Assembly: GCA_036245805.1 (NCBI GenBank)
Contig: BTRK01000003.1
Span: 18,392,464 to 18,456,463, forward strand
Length of the DNA: 64,000 bases
Reading direction: 5' to 3'
Origin: Pristionchus mayeri
Lineage: Eukaryota > Nematoda > Chromadorea > Rhabditida > Neodiplogasteridae
Positions 33,157 through 44,019 of the stretch are shown here, piece by piece (position 1 is the first letter of the stretch; each line of letters opens with the position of its first letter). Under the pieces are notes generated by a model, which saw nothing but the letters and a program-made list of their open reading frames with translations, made no database searches and was not told the DNA's origin. The position numbers and the translations under genes were made by a program.

Positions 33157-33881
33157 TTAGCAAACTAAGAGATAGCGCGAGAGTGATCTATCCCGCATTC
33201 CGGGTGATCTTATCGATTAGCCTAATAGAAACCACCTCCTGATCATCGCCTATGTTTACAGGTTGGGCACAACTCTCTCGTGTAAGTGTATCGTCTGCCG
33301 CCTCACTCAGACCCGACTCTCCCTGATTTGGACGTGACAAGGTGAGCTCAGTTCCGGAAAATGATGATGGGGTATACGGTAGAAGACGTTTTGAAATGTG
33401 CACACGCAGCGGCGCACTCGATGATGACCGGTTCGGCCGATTCGAAAAGTAGGATATTGGGTGTTCGCCCTCGGTGTCAACAGGCGTTGACTAGGAAATT
33501 CTTGAGATCTGCGCTTTGGCAAGTGCCTTACAAATAGTAAAGTGTGCCCTGCATGACTTGGCATTTGTCGTAGCGAGAGGAGCCCTTATACAAATTCGAA
33601 AATATCGATATTGGTGATACAATTTGCCATAAACCAGATCGCTCAAAACACGTTATCAGGGTGGGAATTATGGAACGTGATTAACAGTCCGGGTGATTAT
33701 GGCGTAAACTTTAGAATTTCCACGATGGAATTAGTCCATCGATAGTGAATAGCTCAGAACGAGATAAGGGAGAGGGGATGATGTCAACTAATGGTAGGCG
33801 AAGCGTCGCTGAAGCCGAAGACGACTCATTCTCCAAAGGGTACTGTGCTGAGATCTCTCGCGCTATCTCTTAGTTTGCCAG
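33157..33881. mobile_element. Non-autonomous TIR element (GCAAACTAAGAGATAGCGCG)
   Basis: The left end GCAAACTAAGAGATAGCGCG and the right end CGCGCTATCTCTTAGTTTGC are exact inverted copies. They enclose about 680 bases with no transposase. GCT flanks both outer ends on one strand, possibly a 3-base target duplication. It lies 45 bases from the mariner at 33928. Confidence 0.75.
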
Positions 33882-33967
33882 CCTTGAAGGCCCATCTGAA
33901 GTGGCGCCCAGTAGAGTGGACCGCCTACAGGGTGCGGAGAAAGTAAGGCAACATGGATTTAACAGAG

Positions 33968-35483
33968 GAAATCTGAGAGAATCGAGATACGTCCGTACAG
34001 CAAAAAAAATACCTATGCTGAAAATGCGCCCCCCTGGCATAGTTTTTCACGTAGATCACGAAAATCGACCTTAGGAAGCCGTATCTCTGACCCCTCATTA
34101 CCTGTGTCGCGCCTCAACGGTGACGTCGGGTTTTGTAAATCGTGAACGGCTGCTCCAAACCCCATACATAGCTAGTGATTCTTGAAGAACTTGACGAGAT
34201 GAGCTTTTTTCGTGTTGGGAGTGAAGGGCTAGCTCATCAGCGAAAAAAATTACTGTCATTTGAATGTTAAAAATCGATGCCAAGAAAAGATGGTGCTCGA
34301 TAACAAACCAGTTTTACTTTCATTCGATTCCCCATGCATTTTTACCCCTAGAACCAAATTTATAGGAAAATCGATGGGGTGGAAGATACCTACATGCTCA
34401 AAGGATTATTGCGAAGTCGTGGTTGTTTGGCCAAAAATTATGATTTTTTACGCCTACACATTTTAGTTCACGTTTTCGTGAGAAGATATGTGCAAATTCG
34501 TTTTCTACGGGTCGAAATACGTCAGAAAAAGTATAACTCGGCTTATTTTAAGATTTTCGTTTTTAGGCCTCAAAAACACCGAAAAATCCTTGTTTTTGAG
34601 GCCAAAAATCGAAAATCTCAGAATAAGTCGGGTTGAATTTTTTCTGACGTATTTCGACCCGTAGAAAACGAATTTGCACATATCTCCTCACGAAAACGTG
34701 AACTAAAATATGTAGGCGTAAAAAATCATAATTTTTGGCCAAAAACGGTGGTAAGACATTTCAAACAAAACATTTCGAACTAGGACGTTTCGCACAATTT
34801 TCATGATTTTTTGTGAGCGCGCACACCACTTTGGAAGCATTTTCGCATTATTTAAATGATTTTTTACGTTATTTATTTATCAATTCCGTTTTTGACAGTG
34901 CCGAAAAATATATTAATGATAACAAAATAACTATGAATTAAGTTCAAAGGGGAAATTGTGCGAAACGTCCTAGTTCGGAATGTCGTTATTCGATTTTGTT
35001 TATTCGAGATGTCTTATCACCCAAAAAACCACGACTTCTCAATAATCCTTTGAGTATGTAGGTATCTTCCACCCCATCGATTTTCCTATAAATTTGGTTC
35101 TAGGGGTGAAAATGCATGCGGAAACGAATGAAAATAAAACTGGTTTGTTATCGAGCACCATCTTTTCATGGCATCGATTTTTAAAATTAAAATGACCATA
35201 TTTTTTTTCGCTGATGAGCTAGCCCTTCACTCCCAACATGAAAAATGCTAATCTCGTCGAGTTCTTCAAGAATCACTAGCTATGTATGGGGTTTGGAGCA
35301 GCCGTTCACGATTTACAAAACCCGACGTCACCGTTGAGGCGCGACACAGGTAATGAGGGGTCAGAGATACGGCTTCCTAAGGTCGATTTTCGTGATCTAC
35401 GTGAAAAACTATGCCAGGGGGCGTATTTTCAGCATAGGTAATTTTTTTGCTGTACGGACACTACAGGGAAAATCTAAATTCTA
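33968..35483. mobile_element. Palindromic element nested in the mariner, full-length copy
   Basis: Arms of about 620 bases (left from 33968, right ending near 35483) pair with position sums near 69450. The right arm is interrupted by a 270-base element at about 34742-35018 with inverted GGTAAGACATTTC-type ends. No transposase is present. The copy at 28199-29447 shares all of the interior but lacks the left ~270 bases. Short inverted tracts just outside (AACAGAGGAAATCTG) extend the symmetry slightly. Confidence 0.75.
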
Positions 35484-35587
35484 TCAGATTTCCTCTGTTA
35501 ACCATGTATTTTCTTTCAAATCCATCGCACACTTTTGAAACGGTACACAGTATTAATCAGAGATAGTAGGAACATAACAACAAGAGG

Positions 35588-36605
35588 TTACTCGATTTGA
35601 CCTCCTTTGGCCTTGATGACAGCCTTGAGACGAGAATGAACTGACTCGACGACGGCCCGAAGGTACTTCTTGTCGATCTTGTTCCATGCCTTTTGAAGGG
35701 AGTTCTTGAGACTCTCCAGATTCGGGTGGCGGGTAGAGGAAGCTTCCTTCTCCAGTACCGAACACACGCTAAAGTCGTGGGGGTTGAGATCGGGGCTGTT
35801 GGAGGGCCACTCATTCGATGGAATGAAGTCGGGAAAATGCCTTGTGCACCAGGTTTGGGTGAGTTTTGCGGAATGAGCAGGGGCAGAATCTTGCTGGAAG
35901 GTCCAATGTCGTCCTTTGAAGAGGGAACGTGACCAGGGAAGAAGGGTCTTCTCCAGGATCTCCTTGATGTAATAGTGCTTGTTCGCTTTGGCACCGGGCT
36001 TGACGAAAACAAGGGGAGTCTTGCCGGTGGAACACACTCCTGCCCAAACCATCACTGACTGCGGGTGCGAAACTCGAGAGACGATTCTACCTCTGGCTTT
36101 GGCTTGCTCGGCAGATTGGGCGATCACTCTCGTATTCTGACTATTGAAGACCTGCTCCACAGTGAAGATCTTCTCATCCGAGTAGACAGTCGTAAGATGC
36201 TCGGCCCTCGCCAGGAGCTTCTTGCATCTCTTCAGTCTCTTTTCCTTGTGAATGGCAGTCAGACCATGGCCCTTTCGCATCTTGTAAGGATGATACATGA
36301 GTCCAGAATGGACGATCTTGTGGACCGAATGCTCGTCAATCCCGAGGTCATGGGCCATCTTCCTCATAGATCTCTTGGGATTGCGTGCAACTCGCTTCTG
36401 CACGATTTTCTTGTTCTTCTGAGTGACAGCGGAGTGAGGTCTGCCCACTCTAGGACGGTCCTTAGTCGTGCCAAGCTCCTTGAAACGGCGGATGGTCTTG
36501 AACACGGTCGGACGGGAAACACGTAGCTTCTTCAAGATTTCAGCTGGTCTCTCCAGTAGTCCAAAGGTCAATAATTGATTGGCGGAACTGGTGGGGTCGA
36601 ACCAT
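35588..36605 (-). pseudogene. Mariner transposase (DD37D), one N-terminal frameshift
   Basis: The main frame (35588-36571, 327 codons) has an HTH segment (VSRPTVFKTIRRFKELG), linker GRPH and the catalytic triad: Asp in VYSDEKIF, Asp in FQQDSAPAHS, and Asp in SPDLNPHDF. The last two are 37 residues apart, the spacing of the maT group of Tc1/mariner transposases. Upstream, an ATG at 36605 opens a typical mariner start (MVRPHQFRQSIIDLWTTG) in another frame, which meets a stop after about 21 codons. The natural N-terminus is thus split by a frameshift near 36545, so this copy is probably inactive unless the sequence has an error. All three acidic residues are intact. Confidence 0.85.
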
Positions 36606-36747
36606 GACTAGGGGAAACTATTTGAAGTGCGCGTTGAATACCTCTTACTATTTGCTAAATCGTGTTATAACATGTATTAACAGGTTTCCAGGAATGATGA
36701 AATATTTGAGTTCAAACTTTGTTTCCATACTTTCTCCGCACCCTGTA

Positions 36748-37114
36748 GAAAGGGAACGTTAGCTGTAGCCCAATTGATATCGGAGGATTGACACTCAGAA
36801 GGAGAGGAGGTTCCGGTGGGGGAATATCGTATCTCATATGGAAACGGCGTCGCGAGCGTTTTCCTTCGTTGCAAGCGGGGTCGACTTCCAGTCTCTTCAT
36901 GTTGGTGCTCTTGCAGAGCATCCAATGTGCAAAACGGGAGAGTTGGAGACATAGAATGGGAAAGGTTACTGTAGGTAAATGGATAAGGGGAAGGGGAGTG
37001 ACATGGGGTGGTGCCGAGAATTGCCAAAGGGTATCGAGTTACGAATGGGAAAAGGATACGGTAGGCATCATCTGGAGAGGGTACGGTAACTTGATGTGAA
37101 GACGCGCTTGCCAT
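36748..37114 (-). CDS. Hypothetical frame running into the mariner insertion
   Basis: An ATG at 37114 (MASASSHQVTVPSPDD) opens a Ser/Pro-rich frame that stays open to the TA at the mariner end and for 22 more codons inside the element. Beyond the mariner (33925 downwards) the same frame would continue (GGPLYWAPLQMGLQ) up to the next element. It is either a host gene interrupted by transposons or chance in GC-rich DNA. No domain is recognised. It is divergent from the caspase-like gene, 340 bases away. Confidence 0.25.
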
Positions 37115-37452
37115 CGTAGGGGGGCATTGATGACAAGCTTGTTGCTAGACGAGCTGCGATGCCTTCAGGAAGAAGTGACGAGGAATGAAAAAGAGACCCA
37201 GAGAACGGCTTTTTATAGGGAGAGTCGAGCATTTTGCATTGTACAATCGATAGTCAATGAGGGATTTATTGATCAGCGAGAAGAGAGATTTACTCGGATA
37301 TTTGAATCTGAGCTTAGCCTTTCGATTGAGCATAAGCCGAATTTTATTAGATGGAAAAGGTATAAAATGGGACGTTTCTTCCATTCCAGTGTCTTTCACC
37401 CCCACAAGACAACTCACTCTTCACTCTTCCTCTCTCCTCATCACTGCTCGCA

Positions 37453-40400
37453 ATGGCCGGAGACCAAGCCTTCCGAGTGAATGGCCGACTGTCGTGCTTC
37501 AACGAGCACGAACTTTACGTGCCGGTGAGACATATTTGATAATGACTAAAACATTTATATTTTGTAAATGTTTCTGAATGTTCACGTGTTCAGATGTATT
37601 TGCGTGGGTTGAACTTGCTAAAAGAGGAATCACTTACATCTATAGTTGTAACACTTTCAAAAGAAAGGGTTTTTTTCAGGTCTTCGAGGCAAGGACGAAA
37701 AAAGAAGAAAGGACGGTTAACGCCCGCCGCACCGCTTGGAACGCAGGGTTGCTCCTTCATGTAGAAGTGAGATCGAAGATATTCCATATCCTTGAAAAGA
37801 TTACTTTTTGAAGGGCAAAACTTTAGCATCATTGACAGATCCTTCTTCCGTTAGTTCTCCTTTAGAGAGTCTATGAATTGTATTGCAGATGTGGCGACGG
37901 GTCTGCCAGTCGTGAGGATGTCAGCCTCTCGTACCGCTCATTACTGCCACCTTCAGTGACAAGGAAGAGTATACACAGAAGCGTCCATTCTACGAGCTCC
38001 CTCACAATGGACTGGCAAAGATCCTTCGAGCATTCCACATCGACGAAAGAGACTGGCGGGGCGACACTACGGAAGAGTTGATGAAGAGAGTGTACAGGGT
38101 AAGTTTTACCGTTAAGGAAACAATTTTTACCTTTATTAGCACAAAAGTGTTCATTCTAGGTCCTCTTCTACTGTGCACATTTCGATGAAGAACTGCGCAA
38201 GACGGTGGTGGTCGAGAGTTGGGGCTACGGCACTGTCTTCGAAACGAGAAATGGCGACTCGTACATCAGCAGAAACGTGAATAGCGAATCAATCTGGAAA
38301 ATTGTACAATTTTACTTCAGTTCGGGGCTAAGCAGAAGTTCTACGAGCCTCTCCCGGAGGTGATCCACGTCCACAACGTGCAGATTGTTGACCTTCTGGT
38401 CAAGGATCCAAAGAAGACATACGTAAGTTGCGATTAAGTCACCCCTCATAGTTTCTCACAACAATTTCAATCTACATAATTTAGGACAAGAGGACGAGCA
38501 GCCTCACTCACAAGGAAGTGCTTCACTTCTGCTGTAGATCTACTGCAATTGCCCATTTCGAACAAATGGCAAACAGCCGTGTCGACACAATGGTGGTGAT
38601 CAACTGCCACGGAGAATACGAGGTATGCGAAAAATAGCTCACAGTGGCAGTTTTGACTACCTGAAATAGATTAGAGAAATACCATGCAATCAATGGTTTA
38701 AAAAAGTCAATAGTCGGTTCGCGATTATCCATAGAAGAAGCACCGCACTGGATTTTGTCTGTGTTTCTTCTTCGTTATTCGTGCGCAGCATCGAAATGTT
38801 GAATCACAGAAAGATCGAAGATCAAACTACTACCTTTATTGACCAGAAACCGCGCGTCGACCATTCCGCATCGAATAATAGGGAGAGAATGAAGAGAGAA
38901 AGTGGGAAAACGTACGAAAGGCACGTAGGGATTCTCTATTGTATCGGTAATTTTGAGGGAAGAATCATTTTACCGCCCGACCATTTTGAGCGTGCTAATG
39001 CAGAGAGTGTCTTGGAGTATTGCACTTCAAACTCCACTGCGCTACGCTGTTTAACACTATTTTTCACTGTATAATTAGAGACCGCAGGCTCCGCCCACTT
39101 AGGAGGAGAAAGAGGCGCGTCGAAATCTGGTTCTTGAAATGACGCAGCGAATGCTTATCCAAAAAATATGGAAAAAATATTTTTGGGTACGTCTATCTAG
39201 TGTCTATAAACGACAGCATGCCCGTCATGCATTATCTAATCAGAAATCTCTAAAAAAGTCCGATTTAGGGTTCATGATAGGGGAATGAAAAGGTTCCGAC
39301 GACAATTCTTAACACGGGCATGGTGCGATGGATAGTTCCTGATTTTAGGCGTCGATTGACACCGAGAACGTATTTTTTGGATTTTTTTCCGATTAATCAT
39401 TTCATTTCAAAGATTCAAGAGCGTGCGCTAATGGAACTGCAAAGGGGCGGTGCTTCGTCTCTACTTGCTCGCTTATCTCTCACCCGGCGTGTGCAGAGAG
39501 CGCGCGCTCTTGAGGACCTCTGCCTTTCCTCTCATCCTCGAGCAAGCTCGACGCGAAGCTATGCTCAAACTTTTGGAGAAACGAGGCAGAGCGGGCTCCG
39601 CCCGCTTCGCTCTCGTCCCAATTTCGACTCCCTTTCCGTTGCGACTCCCTTTCCGTTGCGACTCTTTCGAGGTGTTTTTGGGCCATAACTCGAGTCAACG
39701 ATACGATATCTCCAAACGGCAAAAAGTATGGCCTGATTTAGCCCCAAAGGGATACATAAGACCCACAAATGACCCTGCCAAAGCAATTCGGTCACCCACC
39801 TTGCGGTCTCTATGTATAATCACTATTTCCAATGCAACAGCAAGTGTATAACTATCTACAGCAACCCATTCCTCCATGCGCTTACACAATGATCAGAATT
39901 AATCTGATGATTATTTGATATTTTTAGGTGCAGAAGGGTGTGTTCAAGCTGCTGCTGCTCGGACACGTCGAGAAGGATCGGAGGCTGCTGATCAAGAACA
40001 AGAAGCTGTGCCCGGTATAATTTTCTGGGACATTCGTACTAGAGTTCCTAATTCGGTTACCGTCTCTTCATTTTACATACTCTCTCGGCGGGTGGAACGG
40101 CGGCGAGAGAGTGCGTAGAATGGAGAGACCTTGGTATTATCACTCGAACTGTAATTCGTACTTGAGCGCAGTGCTTCTGTCCATTTCGAGCAGAAAATAT
40201 ATAAACATATCAATAGGAAAAATATCGCTCAAGTACCGTATTAATATATTTTAATTCTTTTTGTCTTAGTCGTGCGCAGAGAAGCGACCTCGGGACACAG
40301 AAGGCAAGTTCTTCCTCGCCGATCTCCTCGCAGAGATCAAGAAGGCCTTCACTGATCGCCTTGTCATCATGGTCATCGCTTGCCGCACTCGTTCGTCTTT

Positions 40401-40888
40401 CTTGTTCATGCGTTTATCAGAAATAATCCATTCACAGTCGGCAACAAGAACCTCAAGGTCGACGCCAGTCGCGTCGAGAAGTTGGCCGACGAGCGCACCG
40501 CCTGGTGTACAGCACATCGTTCGGCCAGCCCTACCTCGCCGGCCATCCATTCGACCCTTCCCGCTATCAGCTGCTCAAGGTAATTTTTGAGGCTAATGAA
40601 AGTTGAATTTGCAATTGGCGCGTTATGACGAAGAACATCTAATTCCATTTTAAAAGGGGGAGAAAATGTTAGAGGGAAAAGGTTTCGTTAGCATAGACTA
40701 CCTTATTTACACAAGTTATTTAGGAGCTTATCAAGCCTCCCACCAACGGCACCCTGGGAGACACCCTGATAGGCCTCAATGGACGGGTAATCGCGAATGG
40801 GGCCAGGAAGAAGGACAAGAACACCGAGGAAAGGACTCAAGTCATCAGAGCACCTATGGACTCCGACGTCCACCCCGATTTCCCTTGA
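37453..40888 (+). CDS. Divergent caspase-like (C14-type) protein, ten exons
   Basis: ATG at 37453 starts MAGDQAFRVNGRLSCF. In-phase exons are 37453-37524, 37680-37760, 37925-38098, 38160-38276, 38321-38422, 38485-38622, 39928-40014, 40270-40390, 40438-40579 and 40724-40888, with stop TGA. Caspase-like landmarks are: TMVVINCHGE, resembling the histidine loop (LSHGE); DLLAEIKKAF then LVIMVIACR, resembling QACRG with the catalytic Cys; and VYSTSFGQPYLAGHPFDPSR, resembling the p10 YST..G..S.R region. The His-to-Cys spacing is 70 residues against about 42 in caspase-3, so an insertion is present, and the Gly after ACR is Thr. Within exon nine the frame shifts by one base between ERTAW and LVYST. 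The partial duplicate at 29448-30765 shares this, so it is old or has a biological explanation. Intron six (38623-39927) is repeat-rich. Family assignment is my inference. Confidence 0.5.
40056..40124. repeat. Short hairpin of the AATGAAGAGAC family
   Basis: Left GTCTCTTCATTTTACATACT and right its complement with a few changes pair around GGCGGGTGGAACGGCGG. It lies in intron seven of the caspase-like gene. The duplicate at 29448-30765 lacks it, so it inserted after duplication or was lost there. Confidence 0.65.
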
Positions 40889-41101
40889 TTCCCTCCCTCC
40901 CACTTGCCTCCAATCCTTGTCAATAGTATAAACTGTGATTTCTGTATTTTCTCACTGTTCAAATACAAGCCAAACATCGGTGAAAAGAATTCATCGTTCA
41001 TGATTCACACGAAAATTTCCTACTATCGATTAGTGATTGCTGATTACGAATGTACAGTGAGAATGTTGGAGGGAAGGGGGTCGGACAGAGATCAAAGATC
41101 A

Positions 41102-44019
41102 TCATCGGATCTGCTTGTCCGTGTCATTCGTGTCGTGACTGGGTGAGCGCAGCGATCGATTCGACTCGCGAGCAGTGTGGCCCTTCTCGCCCCTGAAGAA
41201 ATCAAAGAGCAGTAATCAAACTACAAAGATCAGAGATCAAACTACGCACTTGAGCTTGCTCAGCACTCGCTCGAACGTGTAGCGATGCTTGGGCGAGCGC
41301 CAGCAGCCCTGCTTGACGATCTGAAATTGGCTCGTAGTTTGTAGTTTGGTCTTTGATCTTTGATCTCTCACCGTCGCAATCTGGTCTGGCATGCACTCGT
41401 CGTTGATCTCGATCGAGGCTGTCTCGCGGTACTTGCGACAGCGAATCTGCTGAGCAGTCTGAAAAGAGAGATCTTTGATCTTTGATCCTTGATCCCTCAA
41501 GTGTTGTTTTGCATCTACTTCATGAGGCTAGTGTTCGTAAACTACGCTATCGATGGAGATCGTTTATAATATGATACCGTATCTCTAACTATAGTACTAC
41601 TACAGTACCTCGTTCTCGAATGGGAGTAGCGCCGAGTGGTAGAGTGACCAGAGGCAGTTCCCGTGCGTGTACACCATCGAGACGAGATCGTACGGTGTGC
41701 CCTGAGAGTGGAGGAGAGATCAGAAATCAAAGATCAAAGATCACAACTGAGAGATCAAATATCAAAGATAGATATTAACAGTGTATCCGTTCTCGTGCGG
41801 CAGACACTCCCAGGGCACCCATCGACAGTGGTCGACGTCCTGCAGAGATCAAAGATCAAACTACAGAATACATAGAGTAAAGATCACCTCGTATTCGTTC
41901 TGCAGTGGGAAGAGCGTGCAGGGACTGAAGCAGAAGAGTGCCAGTTTGACCTGATGGGAGAGAATGAGAGATCAAAGGTCAATTTGTAGAATGATCAAGG
42001 AGATATGAGCAAAGGCAGGTTATTCTTTAGAAGCCTAGATCGATCAATCATCTCTAGCCCGACAATTAGGAATGAAGTCCAAACTGGACCAACGAAAGAT
42101 CAAAGATCAAAGATCATACCTGGATGTCGTGTGCGAGGAGGAAGGCGTCGAGGGCCAAGGCGCGATGGATGAAATTGTGCTTCTCGAGGTAGCGACACGC
42201 CTCGCTCATCCCCGTTGCGATCGAGAGCAACTGAAGAGGAGGAGAGATCAAAGATCAGGAAGGGATGAAAACCAGAAATTCTGATGATTCTCTTTTGATT
42301 TTGAAAGCATTGTAGTGATCAGAGATCAATGGCCATCTCACAACACATTATGATATCAGGGACCAAATGTGATCTTTCATAGACTTGAGACCAGAGATCA
42401 AAGATCAAAGTTTACCTCAACGTTGCTTCTCGGACACGAGCTGACGAACTCGCTCACGGGCCCCAGCGTGAGGTCCTCCATCACGAGGTGCGCGATCTGC
42501 AGCGTGGAGATCGCGCACGGAACGGCTTAGCCCCGCCCCCTTCCCGCTCCTCACCTTCTCGCCCTCCATCACCAGGCCCCAGAAGCGCCAGATGCGGCTG
42601 GAATGTAGAGTTTGTAGTCTGAACCTTGATCTTTGATCTCTCACTGGTTGCCAAAGTGCCTTCTGTCCTGCACCTGCCACTGCAGGTACTCGCGCTCCTT
42701 CGGCGTCAGATCCACGAACTTCATCACCGAAACGGGCACGTGGCGTCTGAAATATTGTAGTTTGCACTTTGATTTTCGATCTTTGATCCCTCACTTGCTG
42801 TCAATGGCGAGCGTCGCCCAGCTGATCTCTCCGGCCATCGAGTAGATGCGCGACAGCTGCAGCGGAGGATCGAAGCGACGAGGAACCAGCTGCAGGCTTC
42901 AAACTACAGACTACTCAAATACCAGACTCTTTTTTAGCCAATGTTACCTATAGAGGTCTACTACAGTCTATAAAGTGCTTTTGCATGGACTGCATCGATT
43001 ACTCTGCGTGTAGAGACCAGAGATCAAAGAACAACCTGCTCCAGCTTAATGTCGTAGGGTCGCTGGACGGGCTGGCAGGTGTAGCGTCGCAAGAAATCCA
43101 CCAGGTCGCGACCCTCGAGTCGCAGCGTCCGCTTACGGTAGATCACCTGATGAGGATACGATAGGATAAAGTAGTCGGGTTACGGTACCTTGATGAATTC
43201 GATGTTTCCGTTGGCGTCCCGCACCGCCAGCTCCAGCTGATCCTCGTCCGAGTCATCCGATGGATCGAGAAGGATCGTGTCGTCTGAAGGATTTCGTGGT
43301 GAGAGCTAATCAGTTACAGTAACCCAATCAACAGTAATTCATCTATGTTCACAGTATAGCCTTCCTATCGCAAACTGACAATACTCCCAATGATTTGCAT
43401 CCTTATCACCGATTATGTTTCGAACTGAGATAATCCAGTTAAATCGCAAACTGAGCTAGAGTACCCCCTCCTACTGTAACCCACTTGCTTCAATGAGAAT
43501 GTCGATGAGCAGCGATCGATCGTTCAAGAAGGAGGAGTAGTAGATGCAGAGGCAGCGGGCGAGGAAGAGACGTTTCTTCTGAAGGACGATCTTTGATCTT
43601 TGATCTCTGATCTCTAATATTTGGCGAACACCCTGCAGTACAGGCCAGATCATCAGCTTTTTTTTTTCACAGAAACACCGCAGAAAGAGCAAATCGCTGG
43701 GATCCAACCATTGGACCTTGAGCTTTGATCTCTACCCACTTACATCTCGTTGCGAGCCGACAGTCAGCGACCAGGTTGGCTCCACGCCCAGTGTGTTGTC
43801 GTAGCCGAAGAGCGCCTTTCCTCCAAGAGCAAAGATCAGAGATCAAACTACAAAGATCAAACAACAAGATACCGTACTTTCGGAGGTGAGTTCGCCCTCG
43901 TTGAGCTCGCGCGGAGGAGGCTTCTTGTCGATCGATCTGAGGGGAAGGTGATCTTTAATCTCTGATCTTTGGACTCACTTGAAGAGCCGCCCGATGAATC
44001 TCATGAAGCCGGGCGCCAT
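41102..44019 (-). CDS. Tyrosine-kinase-like pseudokinase with a possible SH2-like N-terminal part
   Basis: ATG at 44019 gives MAPGFMRFIGRLFKSIDKK; about 16 short exons lead to KGEKGHTARESN and a stop at 41102. A middle segment (LEGRDLVDFLRRYTCQPVQR) resembles the end of an SH2 domain, but weakly. A kinase fold follows: HVPVSVMKFVDLTPKEREYL, IAHLVMEDL (hinge), ATGMSEACRYLEKHNFIHRA, VKLALFCFSP, CRWVPWECLPHENGYT, SLYHSALLPFEN and GCWRSPKHRYTFERV. The catalytic loop reads HRALALDA instead of HRDLAARN, so the catalytic Asp and Asn are lost. The DFG position reads LFCF. It should therefore be catalytically dead and act as a scaffold or regulator; this is inference. Introns are short and rich in GATCTTTGATC on the coding strand. 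No specific orthologue is recognised. Confidence 0.7.

Larger units (their letters stand above)
33928..36745. mobile_element. Mariner of the DD37D (maT-like) type with TA target duplication
   Basis: The ends are CAGGGTGCGGAGAAAGTA at 33928 and its complement ending at 36745, each flanked by TA. A transposase lies on the minus strand (35588-36605). A second, palindromic element (33968-35483) is inserted near the left end, making the total 2.8 kb. The right TIR-proximal DNA is part of a 145-residue open frame that continues into the host (36748-37114), so the insertion may interrupt a gene. Confidence 0.85.

Noticed and set aside
36065..36526. 153-codon plus-strand open frame
   Set aside because: It lies antisense to the mariner transposase, whose motifs are clear on the other strand.
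41200..44000. CRISPR-like or satellite array because of repeated GATCAAAGATC
   Set aside because: The repeats are irregular, lie in introns of a real gene, lack unique equal-length spacers, and the host is a eukaryote.
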